A stretch of DNA of 27,873 bases. Source: CAZDVQ01 sp964508975. GTDB taxonomy: Bacteria > Bacteroidota > Bacteroidia > Chitinophagales > Saprospiraceae. The translations under genes and the position numbers were made by a program. The stretch spans positions 1 to 27,873 of the forward strand of contig CAZDVQ010000058.1 in assembly GCA_964508975.1 (NCBI GenBank), read 5' to 3'. Positions 8,050 to 15,399 of this stretch are shown here, piece after piece (the stretch's first letter is position 1; every line of letters begins with the position of its first letter). The notes under the pieces were generated by a model that was given only the letters and a program-made list of their open reading frames with translations, had not been told where the DNA came from and made no database searches.

Positions 8050-8973
8050 TTAGCCCTGAATGGTACTGCTCAAATCGCGGTGAGATTTACGCCCTTTGGT
8101 TCGGTCAAATTCGAGCTCAATTCTGCCCAGCAAAACACCTGCCCAGCCGGCCTGTGTAACCAAAATCTTTTCGTTGTTTTGGTTCAGCAGCTCGGTGGGT
8201 TTATCCAAAAAGGTATGGGTATGCCCCCCGATGATCAAATCGATGGATTTAGTTTGCGGTGCCAGGCGTAAATCGGAGATTTTGTCGGTCTCGTATTTAT
8301 ACCCCAGGTGCGAAAGCAGTATCACGTAATCACAACCCGCTTTATCTTTCAGCCAATCGGCTTGTTGGTTAGCGGCTTGCACGGGGTCGGTATACTGCAC
8401 ACCTTCAAATAGCTTGGGGGGTACCAGCCCTTCTAAGTCGATACCCACACCGGTTACACCGACCTTGAAACCATCGTACTTGAATATTTTATAAGGCAGC
8501 ACTTTGCCTGCTAGGGCACTTTGGCTAAAGTCGTAATTGCAGTTGATGAAATCAAACCTAGCATGCGGCCATTGTTTCAATAGGCCATCAATACCTGCGT
8601 CAAAATCGTGGTTGCCCAGGGTCGCGGCGTCGTAACCCATTTCCGACATGAGTTTGAACTCCAGTTCGCCACCATAATAATTAAAGTAAGGTGTGCCCTG
8701 GAATATATCACCGGCATCTAGCAGGAGTACATGTTCCTCGGTAGCCCTAATTTGCTTGATCAAGGCCGCCCGGCGGGCAGCGCCACCGAGCCCGGCCAAT
8801 TTGCCACTATCCATCGGGAACGGATCGATGCGGCTGTGTTGATCGTTGGTATGTAGTATGGTTAGTCGTAGTTTCCGGGATGAAGTATTTGAAGTGGCAA
8901 AACCTTCTGGAAGACCAATACCAAGTGCCATGGCAGCCAGGCTGGCCTGCCGTATAAATTTCCTGCGGTTCAT
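8050..8973 (-). CDS. Tat-exported metallophosphatase (5'-nucleotidase N-terminal domain family)
   Basis: 307 residues. The N-terminus MNRRKFIRQASLAAMALGIG is a twin-arginine-type signal (RRKF). The calcineurin-like two-metal site is complete: Asp44 and His46 in HTNDQH, Asp86-AGD, GNHDFD (Asn121-His122-Asp123), SHLG (His222) and GGHTHT (His251, His253). This is the catalytic half of the UshA/5'-nucleotidase family, which cleaves phosphate from nucleotides or related phosphoesters outside the cytoplasm. The C-terminal substrate-binding domain found in full-length (about 500-residue) members is absent and is not encoded next door. In Bacteroidota the two halves are often separate genes (family knowledge), so it may pair with a distant partner. 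A TATCTTTG element sits 22 bases upstream on the minus strand. Confidence 0.88.
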   Translation of the reverse strand: MNRRKFIRQASLAAMALGIGLPEGFATSNTSSRKLRLTILHTNDQHSRIDPFPMDSGKLAGLGGAARRAALIKQIRATEEHVLLLDAGDIFQGTPYFNYYGGELEFKLMSEMGYDAATLGNHDFDAGIDGLLKQWPHARFDFINCNYDFSQSALAGKVLPYKIFKYDGFKVGVTGVGIDLEGLVPPKLFEGVQYTDPVQAANQQADWLKDKAGCDYVILLSHLGYKYETDKISDLRLAPQTKSIDLIIGGHTHTFLDKPTELLNQNNEKILVTQAGWAGVLLGRIELEFDRTKGRKSHRDLSSTIQG

Positions 8974-8994
8974 GTTGTGGGCTTGTGTAAACTA

Positions 8995-9002
8995 CAAAGA
9001 TA
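8995..9002 (-). promoter_or_regulatory. -7 promoter element of the metallophosphatase gene
   Basis: Minus-strand TATCTTTG fits TAnnTTTG and ends 21 bases before the ATG at 8973. No well-spaced TTG -33 element is evident. Confidence 0.55.
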
Positions 9003-9386
9003 CTATGCTCCGTCCAATATGTGCACCGGGTCAATAAGCAAGTTTTATGGGGAAGCACTTAAAATGCAAAAGGCGCCAGATATGCATCTGAGCGCCTTTT
9101 TCCTACTCTCTCTAAAATAGAAGTTTATGATGAATCGCGGAGGCGATCTTTCAAGTCGTTTGATAGTATAATATACCTGCTTTGCTGGTAAAGGTTTCAT
9201 GGGATGCCTTATTTTATTAGGATTTTGTAAACTTTTTTTAAGTTTTATCTCTATGTATGATTTCAAGGCTGTATTTAGCCAATAGGTTTTACTTGTCCTT
9301 AGGTCTTATGTATGGATAATATATGCTTTACAAATATGAATAATCGTAATTTAAATATGTGGGTATCTTTCCTTTCTTTTTGTGTT
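9003..9386. other. Spacer with no supported gene
   Basis: Between two divergently oriented genes. It holds an orphan bidirectional terminator (9068-9101) and a short hairpin ATCGC-GGAG-GCGAT (9134-9147). The rest is AT-rich with no convincing coding sequence. A 51-codon minus-strand frame starting at an ATG near 9197 runs straight through the terminator hairpin and was not accepted. Confidence 0.5.
9068..9101. terminator. Orphan bidirectional intrinsic terminator
   Basis: AAAAGGCGC-CAGAT (9068-9081) pairs with ATCTG-A-GCGCCTTTT (9086-9100) around ATGC, with one bulged A. T5 follows on the plus strand and A4 precedes it, so the structure can work both ways. No coding sequence on either strand ends here. 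Confidence 0.75.
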
Positions 9387-9394
9387 TACCTTTG
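9387..9394 (+). promoter_or_regulatory. -7 promoter element of the beta-barrel gene
   Basis: TACCTTTG fits TAnnTTTG and ends 21 bases before the ATG at 9416. Its position shows that the in-frame GTG at 9359, which lies upstream of it, is not the start. Confidence 0.6.
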
Positions 9395-9415
9395 TACTAC
9401 AAATCAAATTCACCC

Positions 9416-10144
9416 ATGAAGCAGTTTTTGTTGTTTTTATGTCTCCTTCCTGTAGGGTTTACCCATGCCCAGGAACAATCTAAGATTAACGGTACGGCTT
9501 TCGGGCTCAAATCGGGATTGACCATAGCTACCCAAAACTGGAATGGTCAGGAACGAGAGGCCATGTTTACCTACAATGTCTCGGCTTTGATAGAGGTGCT
9601 CAACGGCCGTCGAACCTCTTTTTTATTCGGTTTGGGCTACACACCCAAGGGCTCGGCTTTTATTATACCTACTTATTTCGATCCCAACCTTAACCAGATG
9701 GTGCAGCGCCGCCGTGAAAATATCGTGTTCAACAATCTAGGCATGCTCCTAGCAGCCAAGAGTGTTTACGATGTTGGCGGCAAACTGGGCTTATATTACC
9801 TAGCGGGCTTGCGAGCTGAATACACCCTCAACTACAATCTAGGCATGTACCGGGGCTCTGGCTTTGAAAACGGCGTACGTCGCTTTAATTATGGCTTCAC
9901 GGTTGGTGGTGGCGCCCAAATGCAATTGGGTAAAAAGTTTCAAACCTTCCTCGAGTTCACCATCAACCCTGATTTGAGCCGACAGGTTTTCCTGGCTCCA
10001 GGGCTGTATTACAATATCTATACAGGTCAAAATCAAGGTTTTGCAGAGCAATCCATACGAAACCTTTCCATCGAAATAACCCTTGGCTTCAAGTTTATCA
10101 AGTACAAAGAAGTGTATGAAGACGAGGACAACGATTTGTATTAA
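9416..10144 (+). CDS. PorT-like outer-membrane beta-barrel protein
   Basis: 242 residues from the ATG at 9416. Residues 1-19 (MKQFLLFLCLLPVGFTHAQ) are a Sec signal peptide. The rest reads as a small antiparallel barrel with alternating hydrophobic and polar strands and Gly-rich turns: GLKSGLTIA, FLFGLGYTPKG, LGLYYLAGLRAEYTLN, FTVGGGAQMQLGKKFQTFLEF, NLSIEITLGFKF. This is the pattern of the outer membrane beta-barrel (PorT/OMP_b-brl_2) family in Bacteroidota. The tail EVYEDEDNDLY is acidic and presumably periplasmic. PorT proper is linked to type IX secretion, but many barrels of this family have no known role and nothing here decides between them. A GC-rich repeat starts right after the stop. 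Confidence 0.75.
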   Translation: MKQFLLFLCLLPVGFTHAQEQSKINGTAFGLKSGLTIATQNWNGQEREAMFTYNVSALIEVLNGRRTSFLFGLGYTPKGSAFIIPTYFDPNLNQMVQRRRENIVFNNLGMLLAAKSVYDVGGKLGLYYLAGLRAEYTLNYNLGMYRGSGFENGVRRFNYGFTVGGGAQMQLGKKFQTFLEFTINPDLSRQVFLAPGLYYNIYTGQNQGFAEQSIRNLSIEITLGFKFIKYKEVYEDEDNDLY

Positions 10145-10146
10145 TT

Positions 10147-10258
10147 TTTGGGCGCCCCGGCGCTGACGCGCCGTCGCTACGCTACGCAGCTCGCTATTCG
10201 CTCGGCCCGCGTTGCGGTCTGGCCCTGCGGGCCACTGCTTCGCATCGCTGGCGCTTTA
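10147..10258. repeat. GC-rich modular intergenic repeat, copy R3
   Basis: It fills the gap between two convergent genes from the first stop almost to the second. The left edge is TTTTTGGGCGCC. It has GCTCGCTATTCGCTCGG, the hairpin GGCCC-TGC-GGGCC (10221-10233) and the tail CCACTGCTTCGCATCGCT. It is the closest relative of R1 in module order and sequence. Confidence 0.85.
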
Positions 10259-10260
10259 AC

Positions 10261-11352
10261 TTAAAAGTATAGCCCCAAATTGGCTTCAACCAACTCGGCT
10301 AAACCAAAGTTGGCCCGTACATGCAAGCCTATACAGGCGTTAAACTTATGGCGGCTATACGGGTTAAGCAAGTAGTAGTTAAATCCAATCCTGGTCCCGA
10401 TGATACTGCTCTGGGCGTAATATTTATTCAGGTAAATTCCACCTTCCGTTAAAAAGGCTAAGCGACCAAAAAACAGCTCGTGCCCTGCAATCAACTGCCA
10501 ACGCTGGGCATACCTGCGTTCCTGTCCTGGGTTTTCGCCCACGTGTTGCTGAAACTTTAACGCCGCTTCACTAAAAGCATACTCCAAGCCAAAACTAAGC
10601 CTGCTCTTGTAGCTCAAGAATTTCTGCGCCATGATGCTGCCCGAGTAAAACAGGTACCGAGGGCCATCATAGGCCCTTTCTGAGCTGCCGATACCAAGTC
10701 TTACACCAATTCTTAGCTTTTTGTAAGGTATTATTTCTAAGGTACGCTCTATCGGGTCGAGTATACGTTCCGCAGGTTTGCCTACACTTAAGCCCAAGCT
10801 GGCAAAGTATATGTTTATGCCCAAGTTGGGTGTTGCAAAATTTCCGTTTGAATAGTGATGCATACCTACCGATAGCACTGGACTATAACCTTGCGATACC
10901 GGGTATTGTATGTAAGTGGTCGCCATCCCATAGGCGTTTATTGGTGTCCCTAAAACTTGGTTTTCTGGGTTGTCCTTATGGTAGTATTGGCTCACGTAGC
11001 CCAGCCCTAAACCTAGCTTGGCTCCCCAACGCCAGCCTTGCCCGGTTATAATAGGCAGGTCAATCTGTGGCGCTAGGCCGTAGCACTGCCCCAGCACCTT
11101 GGCATTGCCACTGAGCTGCATGCTTGCTGAAAGCCAGAAACTTGTTTTTTTATACAGCAATGGCCAACTTTTGGAACTTTGTTCCAAGGGCAAACGCCAA
11201 GCAAATTCAAATTGTGGAGCAGGTTTTACCTCAGGGAAACTTGGTGCGTTCCGTACGGCTTGCCCCAGCCCAGCCGAAAGCCTGAATACTTGTTGCGCTT
11301 GTACTTGCAAGCCCAAGCATAAAACCAGCGCTACTAAAATGCTATTCCGCAT
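10261..11352 (-). CDS. Acyloxyacyl hydrolase / PagL-like lipid A deacylase homologue
   Basis: 363 residues with a signal peptide (MRNSILVALVLCLGLQVQAQ). The block MHHYSNGNFATPNLGIN (164-180) matches the PagL active-site region, with His166 and Ser168 at the positions of the catalytic His and Ser. Upstream, LGLGYVSQYYHKDNPENQVLG is also typical of Bacteroidota acyloxyacyl hydrolases. Where I recall PagL having its Glu (in GIE), this protein has Asn180 (GIN), so the triad may be different or supplied elsewhere. Family members sit in the outer membrane as 8-strand barrels and remove an acyl chain from lipid A. About 150 extra C-terminal residues form more barrel-like strands. The start at 11352 overlaps the truB end by 11 bases, so translation is probably coupled. 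Confidence 0.72.
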   Translation of the reverse strand: MRNSILVALVLCLGLQVQAQQVFRLSAGLGQAVRNAPSFPEVKPAPQFEFAWRLPLEQSSKSWPLLYKKTSFWLSASMQLSGNAKVLGQCYGLAPQIDLPIITGQGWRWGAKLGLGLGYVSQYYHKDNPENQVLGTPINAYGMATTYIQYPVSQGYSPVLSVGMHHYSNGNFATPNLGINIYFASLGLSVGKPAERILDPIERTLEIIPYKKLRIGVRLGIGSSERAYDGPRYLFYSGSIMAQKFLSYKSRLSFGLEYAFSEAALKFQQHVGENPGQERRYAQRWQLIAGHELFFGRLAFLTEGGIYLNKYYAQSSIIGTRIGFNYYLLNPYSRHKFNACIGLHVRANFGLAELVEANLGLYF

Positions 11353-12049
11353 CTTCGATGGCTTTGGCCAGTTCGTTTACGTCCCAGGCATCGGCAATGC
11401 TGAATTTGCCAGATGCAGTACGCCTCAATGCACTCAGATAAGCGCCACAGCCCAATGCCTGGCCCATGTCGTGCGCCAAGGAGCGAATGTACGTACCCTT
11501 GCTGCATTGCACCAGGAATTCAACTACTTGCCCTTCGTAGCGCAAAATTTCAAAACGCATGATTTCAATTTGGCGGGCTTCCAACTCAACGGTTTCGCCT
11601 TGGCGGGCTAGATCGTACATTTTTTTGCCGTCTTTCTTGATGGCAGAAAACATGGGCGGGTATTGTCCAATTTTACCGATAAACTGCTGGCTCGCCGTCA
11701 CGATATCCGCTAGTTGGATGTGCTCCGTAGGCTTTATGTTTTCAGGCTCGGTCTCGGTATCGTATGATGGGGTAGTGGCACCCAGGGTGAAGGTGCCTGT
11801 ATACTCCTTGTGCTCGCTTTGCAGGCTATCTAGTATCTTGGTGAAGCTGCCTGTGCAAATGACCAACAAGCCGGTGGCCTTAGGGTCGAGGGTGCCAGCA
11901 TGGCCTACCTTGAATTTTTTGTCTTTGAATTTGGCTTTTAACTTGAAGCGCAGCTTGTTTACTACGTCAAAGCTTGTCCAGTCTAAAGGTTTGTCAACCA
12001 GTAATGTATAGCCGCTTTTTAATTGATCGGCGTTTAGGGATTTGTTCAT
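11342..12049 (-). CDS. truB: tRNA pseudouridine-55 synthase TruB
   Basis: 235 residues, typical of the short Bacteroidota form without a C-terminal PUA extension. It converts U55 of the T-loop of tRNAs to pseudouridine. Visible motifs are LLVDKPLDWTSFDVV, the catalytic block VGHAGTLDPKATG with Asp55, YPPMFSAIKKDGKKMYDLAR, and CSKGTYIRSLAHDMG. The ATG overlaps the stop of the HEPN gene as ATGA (12046-12049), and the 3' end overlaps the PagL-like start by 11 bases. It is therefore in the middle of a four-gene translationally coupled run that begins with a toxin-antitoxin pair, an unusual neighbourhood for this housekeeping gene. Confidence 0.96.
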   Translation of the reverse strand: MNKSLNADQLKSGYTLLVDKPLDWTSFDVVNKLRFKLKAKFKDKKFKVGHAGTLDPKATGLLVICTGSFTKILDSLQSEHKEYTGTFTLGATTPSYDTETEPENIKPTEHIQLADIVTASQQFIGKIGQYPPMFSAIKKDGKKMYDLARQGETVELEARQIEIMRFEILRYEGQVVEFLVQCSKGTYIRSLAHDMGQALGCGAYLSALRRTASGKFSIADAWDVNELAKAIEDAE

Positions 12050-12381
12050 GATTGTTTGAGTGCTTCAACTTCTTTTTCCAAGATGGGGATATACTTTGTA
12101 ACGATTAGCCAGATGATATCATCAGAAATGGAATCGTATCCGTGAATGATACGATTTCGGGTATCTACTATTTTACGTGAATTTGTAATCGGAATGTTTG
12201 GGTTCGCATACAGTATTCGGTTCATCGCTTCCCCAATAATTTCAATATTCCGTTCAACTGCTCGTTTCGTTTTCTTGTCTTTTTGAAATTCAAGGAAGTT
12301 GTATGGCGGAGGAACAAAATCGTGGAGTTCTTTGATGGCCTGTTCTATGTCTTCAAGCCAAACCTTGATTTCGTCTTGCAT
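12046..12381 (-). CDS. hepT: HepT-like HEPN ribonuclease toxin (DUF86)
   Basis: 111 residues, all helical by composition. The HEPN active-site motif R-x4-H-x-Y is seen as RNRIIHGY (Arg75, His80, Tyr82). The upstream segment RAVERNIEIIGEAMNRI is typical of DUF86/HepT proteins. Family members are RNases that cut RNA or tRNA and are held inactive by the partner nucleotidyltransferase, which AMPylates the Tyr of the motif in the characterised MntA-HepT systems. The gene overlaps the end of the nucleotidyltransferase gene by 29 bases and its stop overlaps the truB start. All key residues are present, so it is predicted to be active. Confidence 0.9.
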   Translation of the reverse strand: MQDEIKVWLEDIEQAIKELHDFVPPPYNFLEFQKDKKTKRAVERNIEIIGEAMNRILYANPNIPITNSRKIVDTRNRIIHGYDSISDDIIWLIVTKYIPILEKEVEALKQS

Positions 12382-12673
12382 AAACGAGCCTTTTATGTTG
12401 ATTGATTATGCTTTCTAATGCTTTGTTCCTAATCGCTTTCTGTTCAAGTAAGTCAATTTTCCTTTTGAAAATAGTTTCTAGCTCAAACTTTAGTTCAAAA
12501 TAATTTTCAGCATATTCTATAGGGTCTTCCGACAAGATAGAAACAATGAAATCTATATCGCTTTCAGGGGCAAACTTGTCAGTGAGTATAGAGCCAAATG
12601 CATACAGCTCGTTTACCTTGTACAAAGTACAGGCTTGAGTCAGTTCCTTTTGGTGTTGTAAGATCAAGTCCAT
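12353..12673 (-). CDS. mntA: MntA-like nucleotidyltransferase antitoxin
   Basis: 106 residues. FGSILTDKFAPESDIDF gives GS-x10-D-x-D exactly (Gly27, Ser28, Asp39, Asp41), the active-site pattern of minimal nucleotidyltransferases. A third acidic residue is probably Asp74 in KRKIDLLE. In characterised MntA-HepT pairs this enzyme transfers AMP groups from ATP to the HEPN toxin and neutralises it. It is first in the run mntA-hepT-truB-pagL-like, preceded by a TATTTTTG promoter-like element at 12701-12708. The complete triad argues for a working antitoxin. It is AT-richer than truB, consistent with insertion into the truB transcript. Confidence 0.9.
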   Translation of the reverse strand: MDLILQHQKELTQACTLYKVNELYAFGSILTDKFAPESDIDFIVSILSEDPIEYAENYFELKFELETIFKRKIDLLEQKAIRNKALESIINQHKRLVYARRNQGLA

Positions 12674-12700
12674 TTGTCAGCTATTGAAGCGGTTTGTATG

Positions 12701-12708
12701 CAAAAATA
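12701..12708 (-). promoter_or_regulatory. -7 promoter element of the mntA-hepT-truB run
   Basis: Minus-strand TATTTTTG fits TAnnTTTG and lies 27 bases before the ATG at 12673. No -33 TTG at suitable spacing is seen, so support is modest. Confidence 0.4.
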
Positions 12709-12773
12709 AACAATTTTGCTAGTTTATTATATTCTTGTAGGCCCTTCGGGTAGCGGTGCCGTTTGCCCTTGAC

Positions 12774-13145
12774 TTACCAAGGCTGTTCAAATTGCTTTTT
12801 TTCAAAAGGCTTTTCTACGTTTTTGAATAGGCTATCCGTATTGTTTTTCAACTGTAAAGGGTCACTGGCACCAAATAACCTCGAGAGCCAAGCAATGGGT
12901 GTCAAAATGAGGTAAAACACCAACGACAACAGCACGTTCGGCATAATGAGGCTTAACACCCAGGCGAGTTTCATCCACAGCCACTCGATTTTGGCGGCGA
13001 GATAACTTGACATGCTGGCTGCAACGCCTACACCAAGCGAGGTGTACAAGGCCCAAGGCTGCTTGCTGATGAGATAAATCACCAGGAAGCCCAATGTAAT
13101 GACCAAGGCTGTTTGGCTTGGGTTGCTTTGTTGTTTGGCCTCCAT
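12774..13145 (-). CDS. SxtJ-family membrane protein
   Basis: 123 residues with three or four hydrophobic segments (about 13-26, 32-48, 60-72 and 75-87) and a soluble, charged C-terminal tail (NNTDSLFKNVEKPFEKKQFEQPW). The ending FEKKQFEQPW is the characteristic tail of the SxtJ family, named after a saxitoxin-cluster gene. The biochemical role is unknown. It starts two bases after the DUF5989 stop (TAG-TC-ATG), so the two are surely co-translated. Family knowledge: SxtJ, DUF5989 and a NodU/CmcH-type carbamoyltransferase form a recurring cassette, and here all three are present in order. Confidence 0.85.
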   Translation of the reverse strand: MEAKQQSNPSQTALVITLGFLVIYLISKQPWALYTSLGVGVAASMSSYLAAKIEWLWMKLAWVLSLIMPNVLLSLVFYLILTPIAWLSRLFGASDPLQLKNNTDSLFKNVEKPFEKKQFEQPW

Positions 13146-13147
13146 GA

Positions 13148-13297
13148 CTAAAACAAGCTATAGATAAACGGCGCTACGGTACTGCCTCCGCCATAAACAA
13201 TCAGTAGCCCAAGCAACAACAACACGATGATGATGGGTGCCAGCCAAAATTTCTTGCGTTCCCGCATGAATTGCCATAAGTCCTTTAAAAATTCCAT
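13148..13297 (-). CDS. DUF5989 family small membrane protein
   Basis: 49 residues, running from ATG 13297 to TAG 13148. It reads MEFLKDLWQFMRERKKFWL, then a single membrane helix (PIIIVLLLLGLLIVY), then GGGSTVAPFIYSLF. The amphipathic basic N-terminus followed by one transmembrane segment and an APFIY ending is the DUF5989 pattern. Function is unknown; it accompanies carbamoyltransferases and SxtJ proteins. The SxtJ gene follows after two bases. The carbamoyltransferase gene upstream is separated by 195 bases occupied by a GC-rich repeat. Confidence 0.88.
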   Translation of the reverse strand: MEFLKDLWQFMRERKKFWLAPIIIVLLLLGLLIVYGGGSTVAPFIYSLF

Positions 13298-13329
13298 ATA
13301 ATTAAGGTTGTGTAGTTCGTGTAAGGTAA

Positions 13330-13492
13330 TCTGCGGTAGCGATGCGCAGCAGTGGCGCGTAGCGCCAGACCGAGCCGCCCCAATGTAGAGCCGTTTCAGG
13401 AAATGTCTCCGCTGCCAGGCGGGGCGGCGAAGGGCCGAGCGAACAGCGAGCTGCGAAGCGTAGCGCCGACCGCGTAGCGGGCGGACCGCCCC
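13330..13492. repeat. GC-rich modular intergenic repeat, copy R4, with nested insert
   Basis: It lies between the carbamoyltransferase stop, which it abuts, and the DUF5989 gene of the same run. Inverted relative to R1 and R3, it has the tail module CCACTGCTGCGCATCGCT, the hairpin TGGCGC-GTA-GCGCCA (13353-13367) and GCTCGCTGTTCGCTCGG. Between these modules sits an extra 55-base piece (13374-13428) bounded by GCCGCCCC and GGGGCGGC, not seen in the other copies. Confidence 0.8.
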
Positions 13493-15358
13493 CTAATCCT
13501 TTTTAAAATCGACCAGCCAAGCTTCGCGGTTGCTGTGCGCTGGCTGCTCGGTTTTGCGAAAGATGTAATCTCCGATGACGAGGTAGTCCATCTCGGTGCT
13601 CATGAAACAACGATAGGCATCAAAAGGCGTGCACACGATGGGTTCACCGCGTACATTAAAGCTGGTGTTAACCAGTAAACCATAGCTCGTGAGCTGCTCA
13701 AAGGCTTGAATGAGCGCGTGGTAACGTGGGTTGGTATCGGCGCTGACGGTTTGCACCCGGGCCGAATAATCGAGGTGCGTTACCGATTGTATGTCGCTCC
13801 TGGCTTGGTATAAACGCTCCCAGAGGCCCAGAGTTGCGTAATTTTCGGGCAGTGGCTTACGCCTGCTCGCACGTACGGGCGCCACGAGGAGCATGTAAGG
13901 CGAGGGCTGCTCCAGCTCGAAGTATGTGCTGCATTTTTCGGCCAGCACCGAAGGGGCAAAGGGCCTAAAACTCTCGCGGTATTTGATTTTGAGGTTTAGC
14001 TTTTGCTGCATCTCGGGGTTGCGGGCATCGCCGATAATACTGCGGTTGCCTAAAGCCCTGGGGCCAAATTCCATGCGGCCTTGGAACCAACCGATGACCT
14101 TGCCATCGGCAATGTAACTGGCTACGGTTTGGCATAATTGCGCCAGGTTAGGCTCGTGTTGATAGACCGCTTTAACCTTTCGGCTCATCCGCTCGATGTC
14201 CATGTCGGAGTAGGCTGGGCCCAGGTACGAGCCTTGCATCTGGTCGTTTAGTCCATCGGTTGTACGCACTTCATCAAAGTACATGTAGCTGGCCGCCAGT
14301 GCCGCGCCCAAGGAGCCGCCTGCATCGCCGGCAGCAGGTTGAATGTACAAGGATTTGAAAATACCTGCCTGCAACAATTTGCCATTGGCCACGCAGTTCA
14401 GGGCTACGCCACCTGCCAGGCAAAGAAAATCGGCCCCGGTGAGCCGCTTGGCTTCTTGAGCCATTTTCAGCACAATTTCCTCGGTAACCGTTTGAATGGC
14501 CAAGGCTAGGTTGCAATGTGCTTGCACGATTTCGGCTTCAGCATCCCGGCGTACAAGGCCAAAGAGCGCTGCCCAGCGTTTGTCGTTGACCATGCGCAGG
14601 CCTGTGGCATAGCTGAAATATTGTTGGTCGAGCCAAATAGAGCCATCAGCCTTGATGTCAACGAGTTTGGTTTTAATCAAGTCGATGAAACGGGCTGTTT
14701 CCTCGGCATCGGGATTGCCGTAAGGGGCCAGGCCCATCAGTTTGTACTCGCCAGAGTTGACCGTAAAACCCAAGTAATAGGTAAAGGCGCTGTACAGCAA
14801 GCCGACGGAGTGTGGGAACTCCATCTCGCGCAACATCTTGATGCTGTTCCCTTCGCCCAAGGCGATGGAGGCCGTGCTCCATTCACCCACGCCATCAATG
14901 GTTAAAATGGCGGCTTTATCATATGGGCATGGAAAAAATGCACTTGCTGCGTGCGATAAGTGATGGCTTGGAAAAAGCAGTTTTAGTTGCTTTTTATCGT
15001 AGGGCCCCACTTGTTTGAGTCCGTCAAAAATTTGCTTTTTCAGGAACATTTTCTCGTTGAGCCAAACGGGTATAGCCTTTAAAAACGAAACCAAGCCCCT
15101 GGGTGCAAAAGCGTAATAGGTTTGCAACAAGCGCTCGAACTTGAGCAGTGGTTTATCGTAAAACACCACGGCATCTAGCTCGTCGATACTCAGGCCGCTT
15201 TCTTCCAGGCAGTAGCGTATGGCATGCAGCGGAAAATCAGCGCTGTGTTTCTCCCGCGTGAAGCGTTCTTCCTGGGCAGCGGCCACCACCTTGCCGCCAA
15301 CGGTAATAGCCGCTGCCGAGTCGTGGTAAAATGCCGATATGCCGAGTATTTTTTTCAT
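13493..15358 (-). CDS. NodU/CmcH-type carbamoyltransferase
   Basis: 621 residues, the usual length. The N-terminal ASKHA-like domain starts MKKILGISAFYHDSAAAI, with metal/substrate residues in HDSAA (His12, Asp13) and later HHLSHAASAF. The C-terminal domain (from about 415) contains GWFQGRMEFGPRALGNRSI, FRPFAPSVL and LVNTSFNVRGEPIV, all hallmark blocks. Family enzymes move a carbamoyl group from carbamoyl phosphate, via carbamoyl-AMP, to a hydroxyl of a sugar, antibiotic or other small molecule. The acceptor here is unknown. Followed by DUF5989 and SxtJ genes, it forms the known three-gene cassette; membrane proteins next to it suggest an envelope-linked acceptor (inference). The TonB-dependent receptor gene ends 41 bases upstream, so co-transcription from there is possible. 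Confidence 0.92.
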   Translation of the reverse strand: MKKILGISAFYHDSAAAITVGGKVVAAAQEERFTREKHSADFPLHAIRYCLEESGLSIDELDAVVFYDKPLLKFERLLQTYYAFAPRGLVSFLKAIPVWLNEKMFLKKQIFDGLKQVGPYDKKQLKLLFPSHHLSHAASAFFPCPYDKAAILTIDGVGEWSTASIALGEGNSIKMLREMEFPHSVGLLYSAFTYYLGFTVNSGEYKLMGLAPYGNPDAEETARFIDLIKTKLVDIKADGSIWLDQQYFSYATGLRMVNDKRWAALFGLVRRDAEAEIVQAHCNLALAIQTVTEEIVLKMAQEAKRLTGADFLCLAGGVALNCVANGKLLQAGIFKSLYIQPAAGDAGGSLGAALAASYMYFDEVRTTDGLNDQMQGSYLGPAYSDMDIERMSRKVKAVYQHEPNLAQLCQTVASYIADGKVIGWFQGRMEFGPRALGNRSIIGDARNPEMQQKLNLKIKYRESFRPFAPSVLAEKCSTYFELEQPSPYMLLVAPVRASRRKPLPENYATLGLWERLYQARSDIQSVTHLDYSARVQTVSADTNPRYHALIQAFEQLTSYGLLVNTSFNVRGEPIVCTPFDAYRCFMSTEMDYLVIGDYIFRKTEQPAHSNREAWLVDFKKD

Positions 15359-15399
15359 GTATAGCTGTAAACCGCGAATATAGCTAGATAAAGCTTGGG

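Noticed and set aside
9045..9266. Small minus-strand frame in the metallophosphatase upstream spacer
   Set aside because: It runs through a strong terminator hairpin and has no recognisable protein features or ribosome-binding context.
9359..9415. Upstream GTG start for the beta-barrel gene
   Set aside because: It lies upstream of the TACCTTTG promoter element and puts 19 residues before a clean signal peptide.
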